From NCBI GenBank assembly GCA_030068145.1, contig JAPJBO010000083.1, forward strand, positions 62,001-126,000: a DNA stretch of 64,000 nt. The letters are read 5' to 3'. The position numbers and the translations under genes were made by a program. Positions within the stretch are counted from its first letter, which is position 1; each line of letters begins with the position of its first letter. The notes beneath the pieces are model-generated. The model made no database searches. It saw nothing but the letters and a program-made list of their open reading frames with translations, and was not told the origin of the DNA. Shown here piece after piece: positions 11,022 through 22,428 of the stretch. The DNA is from Diplonema papillatum. Lineage: Eukaryota; Euglenozoa; Diplonemea; Diplonemida; Diplonemidae.

Positions 11022-11077
11022 CTCTGCGCTGCCAGTAACTGCCAGTAACAGCCAGTAACTGCCAGGTAGACTGCCAT
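11022..11077. repeat. Duplicated 'gccagtaact' block, copy 2
   Basis: Four tandem 10-bp units followed by 'aggtagactgccatggtaca', matching the block at 8681-8796. Confidence 0.8.
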
Positions 11078-11221
11078 GGTACATAAGCTAAAATCAAACG
11101 CACCATATTAGGGTGCTCTGCCTTTTTCTGTTTCTGGTCCCCGCCCCCCCCCAAAAGTCTGTACGCACGCACGCAAAAAAAGAGAGAGAGAGAGAGAGAG
11201 AGAACACATAAAACAAGTCAA

Positions 11222-11541
<320 letters not shown>

Positions 11542-11714
11542 GTTACGTCGTGGGCGCGGAGCGAGCCGCGGCCCAGTCAAAGATGATTGTTGCACCGATG
11601 GTGGCGCAGCCGGGGGCGTTCTGACTGACGGACGAGACCGCCTGGCAGGCGTGTGTTGACACGTTGTTTCGCGGGCTCAATAGTGACGTATATATATATG
11701 AGACGATGCCAAAA

Positions 11715-13360
11715 GGGGGGGGGGGGGGGGGGGGGGGGGGTTTGGGAAGATGTTTTCTGGCATAGTAAGATACTGGGCAAGTGGGGTATAGGACCTACAC
11801 CCCACCAAAAACTATGTTTGCGAGCCGATTTCGAGCTCGTATGCTCTCGGCGAGCCTTTTTTTGAGCACAAAACGCTGCTTTTTCTGGATTTTGAGGCCC
11901 CAGGTAGGGTAACGCCTGTACAATGACTTTGACGCAGCAACCACCCTCCAAAGGAACTGATGTTGTCGAAACATCGGTTGAAGAATTCGCGAGGCAAGAC
12001 GTGTATACGAAGCACGAGAGGTCATCGGGCACCATGAAGAGACGCTTCAAAGCGACGAGAGCCTTTCTGGAGAAGGTCGCAGGAGCTGACCCGATCGGGT
12101 TTGTTGTATCTCTGTGTACAGAGACTGAGAAGGCCCGAATCTGGCGTGAGTTGTCCGGTTCATGTCCCGAAATGTTCAACAGCATCACGCACGAGCTTAC
12201 ACGGCGCAAGATCGTGCAGGGTTTGGAATGGGTGAGGCAGCGGTACGCGGTAGTGGGCATGAAAGTTGGGGATAAGCTATGGGCCAACAGACAGAAGGGG
12301 GAAGAGGTGGCAAGAGGTGGGCGACCAACGAAGGTGACCCCGGAAATGAGGCAGCAGGCATTCGACAATCACGAGCAGGCATCTACACCAACGTCACGGG
12401 TCATCAAAAAGCTTTGCACCACAGACAAGACGATTGTCGCACAGAACGTTCTCGTACCCTTCCAGCTAGTGTACGAAGGCGATTGTTAATCATGTTCCCT
12501 TCTGCACAGGTGTAACACACATCAGTCCGTCGAGAAAGGTGCTGGAACTGGGCACCACGTAGCCGGCGGTACGTGGTGTACGACACCTTTTGATTCAGGT
12601 CGCTTTCTTCGTACACCAGCTGGAAGGGTATGAGAACGTTCTGTGCGACAACCGTCTCGTCTGCGTGCAAAGCTTTTGATGACTCGTGAGGTTGGTGTCG
12701 ATGTCTGTTCGTGATTGTCGAATGCCTGCTGCCTCATTTCCGGGGTTACCTTTGTTGGTCGCCCACTTCTTTGTCTGTTGGCCCACAGCTTATCCCCAAC
12801 TTTCATGCCCACTACTTCTGCCTCACCCATTCCAAATACTGCTTGATCTTGCGCCGTGTCAGCTCTTGCGTGATGCTGTTGAACATTTCAGGAATGAACC
12901 GGACAACTCACGCCAGATTCGGGCCTTCTCAGTCTCTGTACACAGAGATACAACGAACCCGATCGGGTCAGCTCCTGCGACCTTCTCCAGAAAGGCTCTC
13001 GTCACTTTAAAGCGTCTCTTCATGGTGCCCGATGACCTATCGTACTTCGTATACACGTCTTGCCTCGCGAATTCTTTTCAACCGATGTTTCGACAACACG
13101 CATTCCCGAGTCGTGCATTATAAGAATTTCTTCAGTTCCTTTGGTGGGTGGGTGCGGCGTCAAAGTCATTGTACGTTACGTTACCCTACCCGGGGCCTCA
13201 AATTCCAGAAAAACAGCGTTCTGTGCTCAAAGAAAAACTCGCCGAGAGCATACGAGCTCGAAATCGGCTCGCAAACATGGTTTTTGGGGGGGTGTAGGTC
13301 CTATACCCCACTCGCCCAGTATTTTACTATGCCAGAAAACATCTGCCCAAACCCCCCCCC
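11715..13360. mobile_element. Foldback element with ~750-bp inverted arms and G/C-run ends
   Basis: Left arm (11741-12490) and right arm (about 12595-13351) are imperfect inverted copies around a ~100-bp spacer. Each arm ends in 'tttggg(a/c)agatgttttctgg' followed outward by a homopolymer: 26 G at 11715-11740 on the left, 9 C at 13352-13360 on the right. Both arms include the same coding sequence, intact on the left and shifted on the right. No transposase motif is clear, so this may be non-autonomous. The right-hand C run is also the left border of the next element. Confidence 0.8.
11923..12489 (+). CDS. Foldback-element ORF, helix-turn-helix-like C-terminal part
   Basis: 188-aa frame in the left arm of the foldback element; the right arm carries a diverged minus-strand copy (12522-13056) broken by frameshifts. 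No family recognised. Residues ~135-165 (GRPTKVTPEMRQQAFDNHEQ and following) have the look of a DNA-binding helix-turn-helix with a Gly-Arg-Pro-Thr lead-in, as at transposase N-termini. The repeated arms point to a transposon-borne protein, perhaps truncated. It could equally be a captured host gene fragment. Confidence 0.45.
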   Translation: MTLTQQPPSKGTDVVETSVEEFARQDVYTKHERSSGTMKRRFKATRAFLEKVAGADPIGFVVSLCTETEKARIWRELSGSCPEMFNSITHELTRRKIVQGLEWVRQRYAVVGMKVGDKLWANRQKGEEVARGGRPTKVTPEMRQQAFDNHEQASTPTSRVIKKLCTTDKTIVAQNVLVPFQLVYEGDC

Positions 13361-13682
13361 GGGTCCGCTTCGTTTACTTTTGGAATCGGTTCGCTTCTTG
13401 GTTCGTTTCTAGTTTTGGAGAGTTCGTTTCTAGTTTTGGAAGGTTCGAAACTAGTTTTGGAAGGTTCGTTTCTAGTTTTGGGTGGCTCGTTTACTTTTGG
13501 AACCGGTTCGTTTACTTTTGGAATCGGTTCGTTTCTAGTTTTGGAAGTGCTTCGTTTACTTTTGGAAGGTTCGAAACTAGTTTTAGAATCGGTTCGTGTA
13601 CTTTTGGAAGGTTCGAAACTAGTTTTGGAATCGGTTCGTTTACTTTTGGAAGGTTCGAAACTATTTTCGCTCACTTTTGGCT

Positions 13683-13985
13683 GGAGTTACCGCAGTTTTC
13701 CACAATTTCCATACTTTTCAGATTTTGGCCATTTTTGGCAAATTTTGGCCATTTTTGCCAATTTTTCCAGATTTTGGCCATTTTGGGCAATTTTTCCAAA
13801 TTTTGGCCATTGTTGCCATTTTTTCCAGTTGTTTGCCAAATTTTCCAGATTTCGGCCATTTTTGCCATTTTTCCGATTTTTAGCCATTCTTGCCATTTTT
13901 TCCCAAATTTTCCAGATTTCGGCCATTTTTGGCAGATTTTTCCAACTTTTGGTCATTATTGCTATGGTTTTCCAAATTTTCACAC
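13683..13985. repeat. 'ttttggccatttttgcc' minisatellite
   Basis: T-rich array of ~17-20-bp units alternating 'ttttggccatttttg' and 'aattttccagatttt'. A short related piece lies at the matching place in the second element (21467-21530). Confidence 0.85.
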
Positions 13986-14402
13986 ACACAGAGCTAGCCG
14001 ATGTCTTGTCAAATGAGTGCGGCTGGATTCATATCGTTCGAATAAAACTACGCAGTTCTTTCCATCTTACCTGAGTTTTTCCAATGAATGACTATCGACC
14101 CTTCCTTTCGAACTTCGAACCGAACCATATTTGCTTTGTGTGCGACATAACCCATGACCTGTCTCTAACTTGCGTCGTGATATAGTCGATTGTTGAAAGA
14201 TGAATGCCTAGTGGTTGCGAGCTGTTGAGTGACCCTGGGTCGGAGGAATATTTCTGATGGATGCTAGCTGGTTGTGTACTGGATCGAAACAAGCATTGTA
14301 GCTATTTTAGACTATTAACACTGCATTCTTATAACTAACTAAATTCTTTCTATCCTAGCGGCTATTCACATACACGATAACCGGATGACATAAAATTGTC
14401 CG

Positions 14403-14858
14403 CAAATACACACAGCAGATCAAAGAAAGGGGGGCAAAGGTGGAAAATGCAGATCAAACGGGAGTAGAATGTGCACACGCTTATCCGACTCTTGACTTAC
14501 TATGCCGTGTTCTGAAAGCTGTCGAGGGGCCCCTCCATAGGTTCTCGCATGATTCGTTCGCCTTTGTAACACTATCCGTTTGTAGTACGCTTCGCAATTG
14601 TGTTCTTGCACTCTAGCCGAATGGCGGGTGGCGGATTTCCGCGCTCGGGCGCAAGACACAATTATGCTGCTTTTGCAGTGCAAGCCGAACCCGGTTCGCG
14701 ACTTCGGTTGCGGTAAAGTGTTACGAAGTCTTCGGCTTTCTGATCCGGATACGCGTATGCAACAGATAGTTAGAGGTCACTTGAAGGATACCCGTGTGCA
14801 GCGTTCGAAAGAGTTTGCGTATCTGGCGTCTTTTTTTTGGGGGGAACTCTTTCGACCC
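14403..14858. repeat. Shared element core, copy A
   Basis: About 455 bp matching 21965-22428 with only a handful of differences, in the same orientation. Frames exist on both strands (14598-14879 plus; 14420-14683 minus) and stay open in both copies, but no product is recognised. High identity between copies whose surroundings differ argues for recent spread or gene conversion. Confidence 0.9.
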
Positions 14859-15470
14859 TCTTCGCAGGTTCGTTTCTAGTCTTGGAAGGTTCGCTTCTAG
14901 TTTTGGAAGGTTCGTTTCTAGTTTTGGAAGGTTCGCTTCTAGTTTTGGAATCGGTTCGCTTCTGGTGGTCGGAGTCCGCTTTTTGGACACGATTGCCTTG
15001 GAACTTCGGTCCGATCTCGTTCTTAGTTTTGGAAGGTTCGTTTCTAGTTTTGGAAGGTTCGTTTCTAGTTTTGGAAGGTTCGAAACTAGTTTTGGAAGGT
15101 TCGTTTCTAGTTTTGGAAAGGTTCGTTTCTGGTGGTCGCAGTCGATTTTTGACGCGATTCCCTTGGAATTTCGGCCGATCTCGTTTTAGTTTTGGAAGAG
15201 GTTCGTTTCTAGTTTTGAATCGGTTCGTTTCTAGTTTTGGAAGTGGTTCGTAACTTTTCGAAAAAGTAAACGAACCTCTTCCAAAAGTAAACGAAGTGAT
15301 TCCAAAACTAGTTTCGAACCTTCCAAAAGTAAACGAACCGATTCCAAACTAGTTTCGAACCTTCCAAAAGTAAACGAACCGATTCCAAAACTAGAAACGA
15401 AGTTTCCAAAAAGTAAACGAACCGATTGCAAAACTAGAATTGAACCTTCCAAAAGTAAACGAACCCCACA

Positions 15471-16733
15471 CCCCCCCCTAGGGCTAAGTTGGATGGAAAC
15501 GCCGTTTCTTTTAGTTTTTTCGAAATACGGAAACGGAAACGGAAACGGAAACGTTTCCGTTTCTTTTAAAAGAAACGCCGGAAGGCTCTTCATGCTGAGG
15601 GGTCCATAAGATACCACTTCGCGGGTCCTTCTGTGTGTCCGTCGGGTGTCCGTTTCCAGCCAAATTTTGGCTTTCCTTTCAGAGGGCGGGATCACCTTCT
15701 TCTTTTGATCTACCAGCGGGCACTTCTCTTCCTCCGTCTTCTGGCGGGCTCTCTGACTCTTCAGGGCCCTTCCTGGGCTGTTCTTCGACTTGGCTCGGCC
15801 CCTTCTTGTGTGTCGTCGCGGTCTCGTTTGTGCAGAGCAGTCGCCGAGAAGAGGACGGCAGATTCAAAAAGCCCCACTCACATGAGAACGTGGGTTGGAA
15901 GCAGCAGAAGACGAAGTAGTAGGCACAGAAGAGTGGAATCTGGTGTCAGAAAACATCCACATGTGACGACATTCTGCATCATTAGCTTGTGGTTACCTAT
16001 TTGCTCGTGTCAGATCGCCGACGAAAGAAAGCGGTGAGCACCGCTTCTGCATTGTTGGTGGGTTCTTCCTGCCGTCGTTGTCTATGCTCCGACAACACCG
16101 CCCCTTCCGGTGACGGTTGCCACCCGTCGTCGTATGCAAGGTGCACTGTGGCAAGCGATGTTTAACGCACACGTTACTGCGTGGCCATCGCTTTTCTAGC
16201 GGGTTCAACATTGCCCCGGCATACGTGTCCCCTTCTCACCTCCTGATGCTGATTGCACTCCCTCTTTGTCTTACACCGCCGAAAGACCCCGGTCTTGTAG
16301 CCTGTGGCGCTGAACGATCGTATCTGTATAGCCTATTATTGGAAGCGGATGTGCTTTCCCGATCGTCTTCAGCGCGTTGGCCAACAGCCTCGCATAACAG
16401 AGCATCGTCGCCACAACAGCCATTGGTGTAAAGAGCTGCAGACCTCAAAGTCAGCACAACCGGATGCGTGTGGTTGCGTCTGCTCCACGCGGTCGCAACT
16501 CTTATGCTTCTTTCCTCCCTCTTTTCGGAGCCTCCTTGTCCATGGTTTCCCACTGGATTGCGGGGTCCGCCGTTCGGAATACATTTCCGGTCGGACCTTC
16601 AGCCCGTATACTAGTGGCATACCAGCCGTTTCTTTTGAAAAGAAACGGCGTTTCCATCCACCGCCAAAAAGAAGGAAACGGAAACGGAAACGGAAACGTT
16701 TCCAACGTTTCCATCCTACATAGCCCTAGGGGG
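15471..16733. mobile_element. 1.26-kb inverted-repeat element with GGAAAC arms
   Basis: Terminal inverted repeats: left CCCCCCCCTAGGGCTAAGTT..., right end reading inward CCCCCTAGGGCTATGTAGG, then 'ggatggaaacg' in both. The arms contain (ggaaac)n tracts: 15526-15556 with its own inverted partner on the left, 16675-16710 on the right. The interior (15650-16600) has no recognised gene; a block 'gtcttgtagcctgtggcgc' near 16291-16310 recurs in the neighbouring CACTAGT element near 19426-19444. Non-autonomous. Confidence 0.75.
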
Positions 16734-18681
16734 TCCAATGGCAAGCCAAAAAAACGTGTTTTGCATTTTTTCGAGCTCTGGCGGCAAAGTCGGTTGACTG
16801 CATGAGGTACCACCCCCATACCGGCGCCTTCACACCAAAAAAATACCAAAAACTGCATCCAATAGCCACCTACCGCCCGCATTTGGTCGCAAAATCTCTT
16901 TTTTAGGGTTTTGAAAGTGTGGACAAAGTGTGGACACTTTGCACAATTCTCTCCTTTCAGCCGCCGGCGACAATAAAGTGCGACTCCGAGCTGAGTTTCA
17001 GCCAAGCATACCATCTTGCGGGTCATGTTGCCACTAAAAGATGTATCCGGGTGCATTTTGGACTCCAGAAGCGTTCAGAGACTGTGCAGCCTCACGTAAA
17101 AAAAGGTAGGACCAGCCGGAATGCTGCAACTTTTGTGAGAAACCCAGCTCACATGACCGCAGAGAGCTCTTGAACTGACGCAAACTGTGCAGACCTCGGC
17201 CTGTGACCGTACCATAGTGTCAACAGCAGGGTCAGTCGGTCAAAAACAGGGCATTTTTTGACCACTAAACCTCATGGATTGATGTGTACACAGTGTGTAC
17301 ACGGTCTGTACACGGTCTGTACACGGTGTGTACACGGTGTGTACACGGTACGCAACTTCGTTTTTTCCAGACTTTCGGGGAGGTTAAGAAGGAAATACGA
17401 CCTCGGGGGAGCGCCCAAACACCCCCCTGTGTCATCTTGCCGGACGAGCCGTAGCGGAGTGAACTTAAAACGTGAACAAAAAGCTGAAAGCGACCCCCTG
17501 ACGAGCGAAACGCGACTCAATGTTGCCGACGAGACAGTCGGACCGCGAACGAGCTGAAATTCTGAGCAGACTGGGATTGGTGGACTCTGCGGGCCTGCTC
17601 GGAAGGTTGGAAGCCCAGGCAGACTCGTTTGTATGGCTCCTTGGCCACATTTTATGGTTCCGACAGTCAGAGCACCGCCTTACAGGATACTGTGCGCAGG
17701 CGAAACAGAAAGGCAAACAGCGTGAAGAAGAACTCGAGGAGTTTCGAACGCCGAGAAGCGTTTAGTCGGGTCGAGAGTGGTCCCCAACAATGGTACTGCT
17801 GGCAATGACGCTCAGAGGTGCCGGCCTGGGAGCAGACGGCGGAGAAAGTGGGTTTGTTTGACTTTAAGCTGCTTCCAGACGTCGACTGTGAGCCTGCTCT
17901 CTCGTCTGCGGTTGAGAAATCAGTTGGCACCGTCATGACGTGCGGTGCATGTAGTTTCAACATGCAGACCCATGGAATCCGCACCTGTTTGGCCCAAATG
18001 CTCCAAATCTCCCTGAATAGCCGCCTTCTGCCCTCAACACCCTTCATCCTCGTCGTCTCTCTCTCGCTCTTCATTGCATACGGAATGCAGCAATTAAGAA
18101 CTTTGGAAGCTCGGTCAGCTGCTTGGAAAGATACTTCAGAATACCAATGAATCCGGGCTAGCAAGCCCCAAAGGCAACTTGAGCTACCAATGACTGCCGC
18201 TTGAGGTGTTTTGGCAACTTGGCAACGCTGGAAACAGGCTCGAACCGACGTTCCATCTTCAAAAGTTGACCTCCACAGCAAAACCTGGGTTCGCCGTCGA
18301 AAAGTGCCGCAACTGGGATGTGAGCTCGAAGTCGAAAACACGAGCTTTACGAAGGCAAGACAGGAGATGAAGTGGGAATCACGTAAGTCAATTCTCAGAT
18401 GGGTCCACAAATATGTATTTTTCAGGAGGTGTGCGTCAGTTGCGCCGCAAACGACCGCTGAAGAGTCGAAGGAACGTTTTGGTGATTTATTTGGGGCTGC
18501 GGGAAACACACCAAAACGGCCTGAAATCCATGTTTACGCATTTGCTGAGGGGGAATACCGCACACCCCCCGGTGTTTGATACCCCCCAGCATATTTTCAG
18601 CACCGTTCCGGGCCTCGAAGGGCGCTGTTTACGCCTTTCTTGCCTCCCGTTTGAACACCACGTTTTTTCCTTTGGCCATTG
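16734..18681. other. Spacer between elements; 'gtgtacacg' minisatellite and an unexplained ORF
   Basis: Contains about six copies of an 11-bp 'tgtacacggt(c/g)' unit at 17283-17350. A 280-codon frame on the minus strand (17667-18509) has no domain, signal or bias to support it; low confidence as a gene. C-rich bits at 18560-18595 may be further element debris. Confidence 0.4.
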
Positions 18682-21243
18682 CACGGTGCACTAGTCAAGG
18701 ACTTTTTTGACTTTGACTAGTGGTTTTACTAGTCAAAATTTTGACTAGTAAAATGACTAGTGCCACTAGTAAAAATGACTAGTGCACTAGTAAAAATGAC
18801 TAGTGCACTAGTAAAAATGACTAGTGATTTAGACAAAATCCACCTAACCTGGGCCCAAGTCCTGGGTGTTTTGAGAGTTTTCGAGGGGTTCCACGGCACT
18901 ACCGTGACCACCGGTGCCCAGACACCACAAACCACCTGGGCAACCCCAGTTTTCGCGAGACAGGCCGAGTTGCGAGGGTTTTGGCTGGTTTCTTGGGAAA
19001 GTCCCTGAGCTTGTATGGCTTAGCAAACATAGTGCAAACGACAGTGCTATCCCTGCACGGTGAGGTCAGAGACATGTCGTGACAGGTTTCAGACACTGGA
19101 ATAATGCGGGCTTCCGACCACATTCAAACTCTGGTCCGTAGATTCGGCTTGTCGTTCATGGCGCTCCTATCGCCTTGGCATCGCACCGGACACAGTGCAT
19201 TTACAGTAGTGGGTTCCCTAAAACCCACGATTCTTGCCGAGCTTCCCAACATGAATGTGCAACAGGTGCTGGCTTTGTCCGCCTGTGAACTGTTTGCATG
19301 CAAGGCTTTGTGTTGCGCACATTCCACAAATAGTGTTGTTGCTCACTGCTATGTGCTCCGCTTTCTAGTGTTGGAGGCACTCTCCCATTGCGTGCTTCCT
19401 CTTTCACGCCGCCGCGGAAAACCAGTCTTGTAGCCTGTGGCGCGCGCGTTGTGTGCCAGTCAACACGTCGTGGTGCTTTGTCCAGGCATTTCGAATGCCT
19501 GGAAGTCACGTTTCTTTGTCGTTTCGGGACGTGCTAACGACCATTGAGCCCACCGATCAACTGCTCAAAGCTTTCGTCGGGTGGGACACCAGCAGGTTCT
19601 GGTTTCTACTCGTCGGGTCTACCGCACAGTAAGGTGAATCGCGTAGCCGGTGTACTATTTGTGAAAGCAGCTTCTTTCGCATCTTCGGTTGTTCACAACG
19701 ACAATAAAAGTCACCGCCTCGGATTAGCTTGAATTCACAACGCACTGTCTATCGGGCATTGAGAGCTACTAGTAGTAAGTGCGGAAGAGCATGAGGCAGG
19801 CAAGCTGTATAACGCTCCCAGTAGGCAACAAGTTCCAGAAACTCCCCGTCCTCAGCTGTGGTGCTTGGCACTTGCACTTTCTAGAACTCAATACTCAGCC
19901 CGGTTCCTGTGGGGGAAGAGTCGGGGTGGCCCACCAAAAAAGCGACCACAGTTCTGCATGTTCAGCCGCAAAACACAAACCGACGAGTAATCGTAACTTA
20001 TTCCTGCAGAACTGGCTTTGTTGAATGACGCTCGTGGCAGACATGACCCCCAGCTTTCGTCTATCGCACAGTAAGGAATCGCGTTGGGAACCGCATTCGG
20101 AAAAATATTGGACCGGAACTTCTTTGGACCGGAATCTTTTTGGACTTTTTAGAGTTAAAGTTTTGGGCTTTTGGAGGTTCTGAAAGTTTTGGACTTTTCC
20201 CTGGGGTTTTCACTTTTTGGCGGTATTTTGAAGTCTGACCGAAGCAGCTTTTGCACTCGTTTCATGTTTCCGTTACACCAATGATGGGACCGGCAGATTG
20301 TGCGAACATTCCAAAGCTTCCCGAATTCCGGGCCGCCAACGCGTCCAAATTGGTTCAGGTTACCTTTAGCTGTTCGTCCTTAAAACTCGTGGTTGCACGA
20401 TCATGACTATGGGCGTAGCCTGGGTCGCGTAGACAAGCAGCTCGGGTGAGCATGGCGGGGCGACTCATGAGATTGCCCCCGTCGCCGACCACGTGCCGGA
20501 ACACGACGTCCGGGACCGGCTATACTTGATCAACTCCTTGAACGCCAGCAGCCCGCTGTCGTCGGCATCCACCGTCAAAAACGCGCGTGACCGCCACTCG
20601 GCGGCCAGGACGTCGCCTTCACTCAGCGACGCTCGCTTCACTGCGAGCTCGCCGAGGTCGAGTCCTTCCGCGGGCATGCCGCCGGCCCTGCTCCGTATGG
20701 CCCGGCGACGCCGCGTGCCGACTACGCTCAGCGACTCGCCACCTTCTGCGTCTGGCTAAAGTAGCGACCTCCAAGTTGTAGGGCGCTGTTAACGGACTTG
20801 GGCGCGCCCTTGACTGTAGACACCACATGTATCATATCTTATCGTATTCTTGGATTCTAAACTTCCTTGTGGGCGTGAACCCTACTGTACAATATTTGAA
20901 CCGGAACTTTTTTGGACTTTTGGGGGGTTTGAAAAGTACTTCGACTTTTTCCCGGTCCAACATTATTCCGAACACGGTTGTAAGCGCAACGGTAGGGTAC
21001 AGTTGTGCCGTGGGACCCTCTGAAATCTACAAAATAGCCCAGATTTCGGTTCGGAACAGGTGGATTTCTACTAGGACACTAGTCATTTTGACTAGTGCAC
21101 TAGTCATTTTTACTAGTGCACTAGTCATGTTTACTGGTGTTTTTACTAGTGCACTAGTCATTTTTACTAGTGCACTAGTCATGCTTTTTCACTAGTGAAA
21201 TGACTAGTCAAAACACCTTTTTCACTTTTACTAGTGCACCGTG
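18682..21243. mobile_element. 2.56-kb element with CACTAGT-repeat inverted ends
   Basis: Both ends start CACGGTGCACTAGT reading inward. The left arm (18682-18840) is a run of 'actagtaaaaatgactagtgc' type units and the right arm (21070-21243) its inverted counterpart, followed inward on both sides by 'ggtggatt' (inverted). The interior carries an EF-hand gene fragment (20465-20677), 'ttttggactttt' rich DNA and two partly duplicated segments ('gcacagtaagg' at 19624 and 20067). No transposase. I cannot see a clear target duplication. Confidence 0.7.
20465..20677 (-). pseudogene. EF-hand gene fragment captured in an element
   Basis: In the minus frame a canonical 12-residue calcium-binding loop can be read: DADDSGLLAFKE, with Asp at 1 and 3, Ser at 5, Gly at 6, hydrophobic at 8 and Glu at 12, flanked by helices (RSRAFLTV before, LIKYSRSR after). 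Only one EF-hand is present and the local GC is much higher than the surroundings. Lying between the inverted ends of the element, it looks like a piece of a host calcium-sensor gene carried along. It could also be an exon of an intact gene that spans the element, which I consider less likely. Confidence 0.45.
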
Positions 21244-21535
21244 TGGACCCCCTACCCCCCCCCCCGGGTCGAGCTAATTTATTCCTGGGTGAGCTTTTTT
21301 TCAGGCTTTTTTTCCGACTAATTTGTTCCGGGAAGTGAAAATTTATTCCGGGAAGTGAAAATTTGTTCCGGGAAGTGAAAATTTATTCCGGGAAGTGAAA
21401 ATTTGTTCCGGGAAGTGAAAATTTATTCCGGGAAGTGAAAATTTGTTCCGGAAACTGAAAATTTGGGGTTTGCCAAATTTTCCAGATTTTCACCATTTGT
21501 GTGTGATTTTTACAATTTTTGTGTAAGGTACGCAT

Positions 21536-21948
21536 ACCCGAACCCCCCCCGCATACCCGAACCCGCATACCCAAACCCGCAAACCCGAACCCGCAACCCG
21601 CGTACCCTAACCCCGCAAACCCTAACCCGCAAACCCCGCAAACCCGCATACCCAAACCCGCATACCCTAACCCGCAAACCCGCATACCCTAACCTCGCAA
21701 ACCCGCATACCCGAACCCGCAAACCCGCGTACCCTAACCCCGCAAACCCTAACCCGCAAACCCGCGTACCCTAACCCCGCAAACCCGCATACCCAAACCC
21801 GCATACCCAAACCCGCAAACCCGCATACCCTAACCTCGCAAACCCGCATACCCGAACCCCGCAACCCCGCGTACCCTAACCCCGCAAACCCCGCATACCC
21901 TAACCCGCAAACCCCGCAAACCCTAACCCGCAAACCCCGCTTACCCGC
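21536..21948. repeat. Telomere-like C/A-rich array
   Basis: Degenerate array of 'accctaacccgcaaacccgc' and 'atacccgaacccgc' units. The 'ccctaaccc' part resembles telomere repeats, but it is interspersed with 'gcaaaccc' and 'gcataccc' and lies inside the mobile element, so it is a minisatellite rather than a chromosome end. Confidence 0.85.
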
Positions 21949-21964
21949 ATGCGATAACGTTTTT

Positions 21965-22428
21965 CAAATACACACAGCAGATCAAAGAAAGGGGGGAAAG
22001 GTGGAAAATGCAGATCAAACGGGAGTAGAATGTGCACACTCGCTTATCCGACTCTTGACTTACTATGCCGTGTTCTGAAAGCTGTCGAGGGGCCCCTCCA
22101 TAGGTTCTCGCATGATTCGTTCGCCTATGTAACACTATCCGTTTGTAGTACGCTTCGCAATTGTGTTCTTGCACTCTAGCCGAATGGCGGGTGGCGGATT
22201 TCCGCGCTCGGGCGCAAGACACAATTATGCTGCTTTTGCAGTGCAAGCCGAACCCGGTTCGCGACTTCGGTTGCGGTAAAGTGTTACAAAGTCTTCGGCT
22301 TTCAGATCCGGATACGCGTATGCAACAGATAGTTAGAGGTCACTTGAAGGATACCCGTGTGCAGCGTTCGAAAGAGTTTGCGTATCTGGAGTCTTTTTTT
22401 TTTTTCGGGGGGTGCCCTTTTGACCCTA
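21965..22428. repeat. Shared element core, copy B
   Basis: Near-identical to 14403-14858. Differences include one-base indels in the G and T runs and a few substitutions. The same frames are open here (22161-22448 plus; 21941-22246 minus). Confidence 0.9.

Larger units (their letters stand above)
13361..15470. mobile_element. Poly-C-anchored element with 'TTCGTTT' minisatellite arms (copy A)
   Basis: Flanked by C9 (13352-13360) and C8 (15471-15478) on the same strand. Left end GGGTC, right end CCCCACA. Just inside, the left arm (13367-13680) is a minisatellite of 'ggttcgtttctagttttgga' and 'ggttcgtttacttttgga' units; at the right, forward copies (14866-15250) are followed by inverted copies (15260-15465), making a long hairpin. 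Between are a 'ttttggccatttttgcc' minisatellite (13683-13985), unique DNA, and a core (14403-14858) also found in the element at 21267-23395. That second element has the same end sequences, order and length, but different minisatellites. No transposase seen. Confidence 0.75.

Noticed and set aside
17667-18509. 280-codon minus-strand ORF as a gene
   Set aside because: Composition is irregular and Cys/Ser-scattered, with no domain, conserved motif or neighbour support.
21536-21948. A true chromosome end
   Set aside because: The array is degenerate, internal to a mobile element, and followed by tens of kilobases of ordinary sequence.
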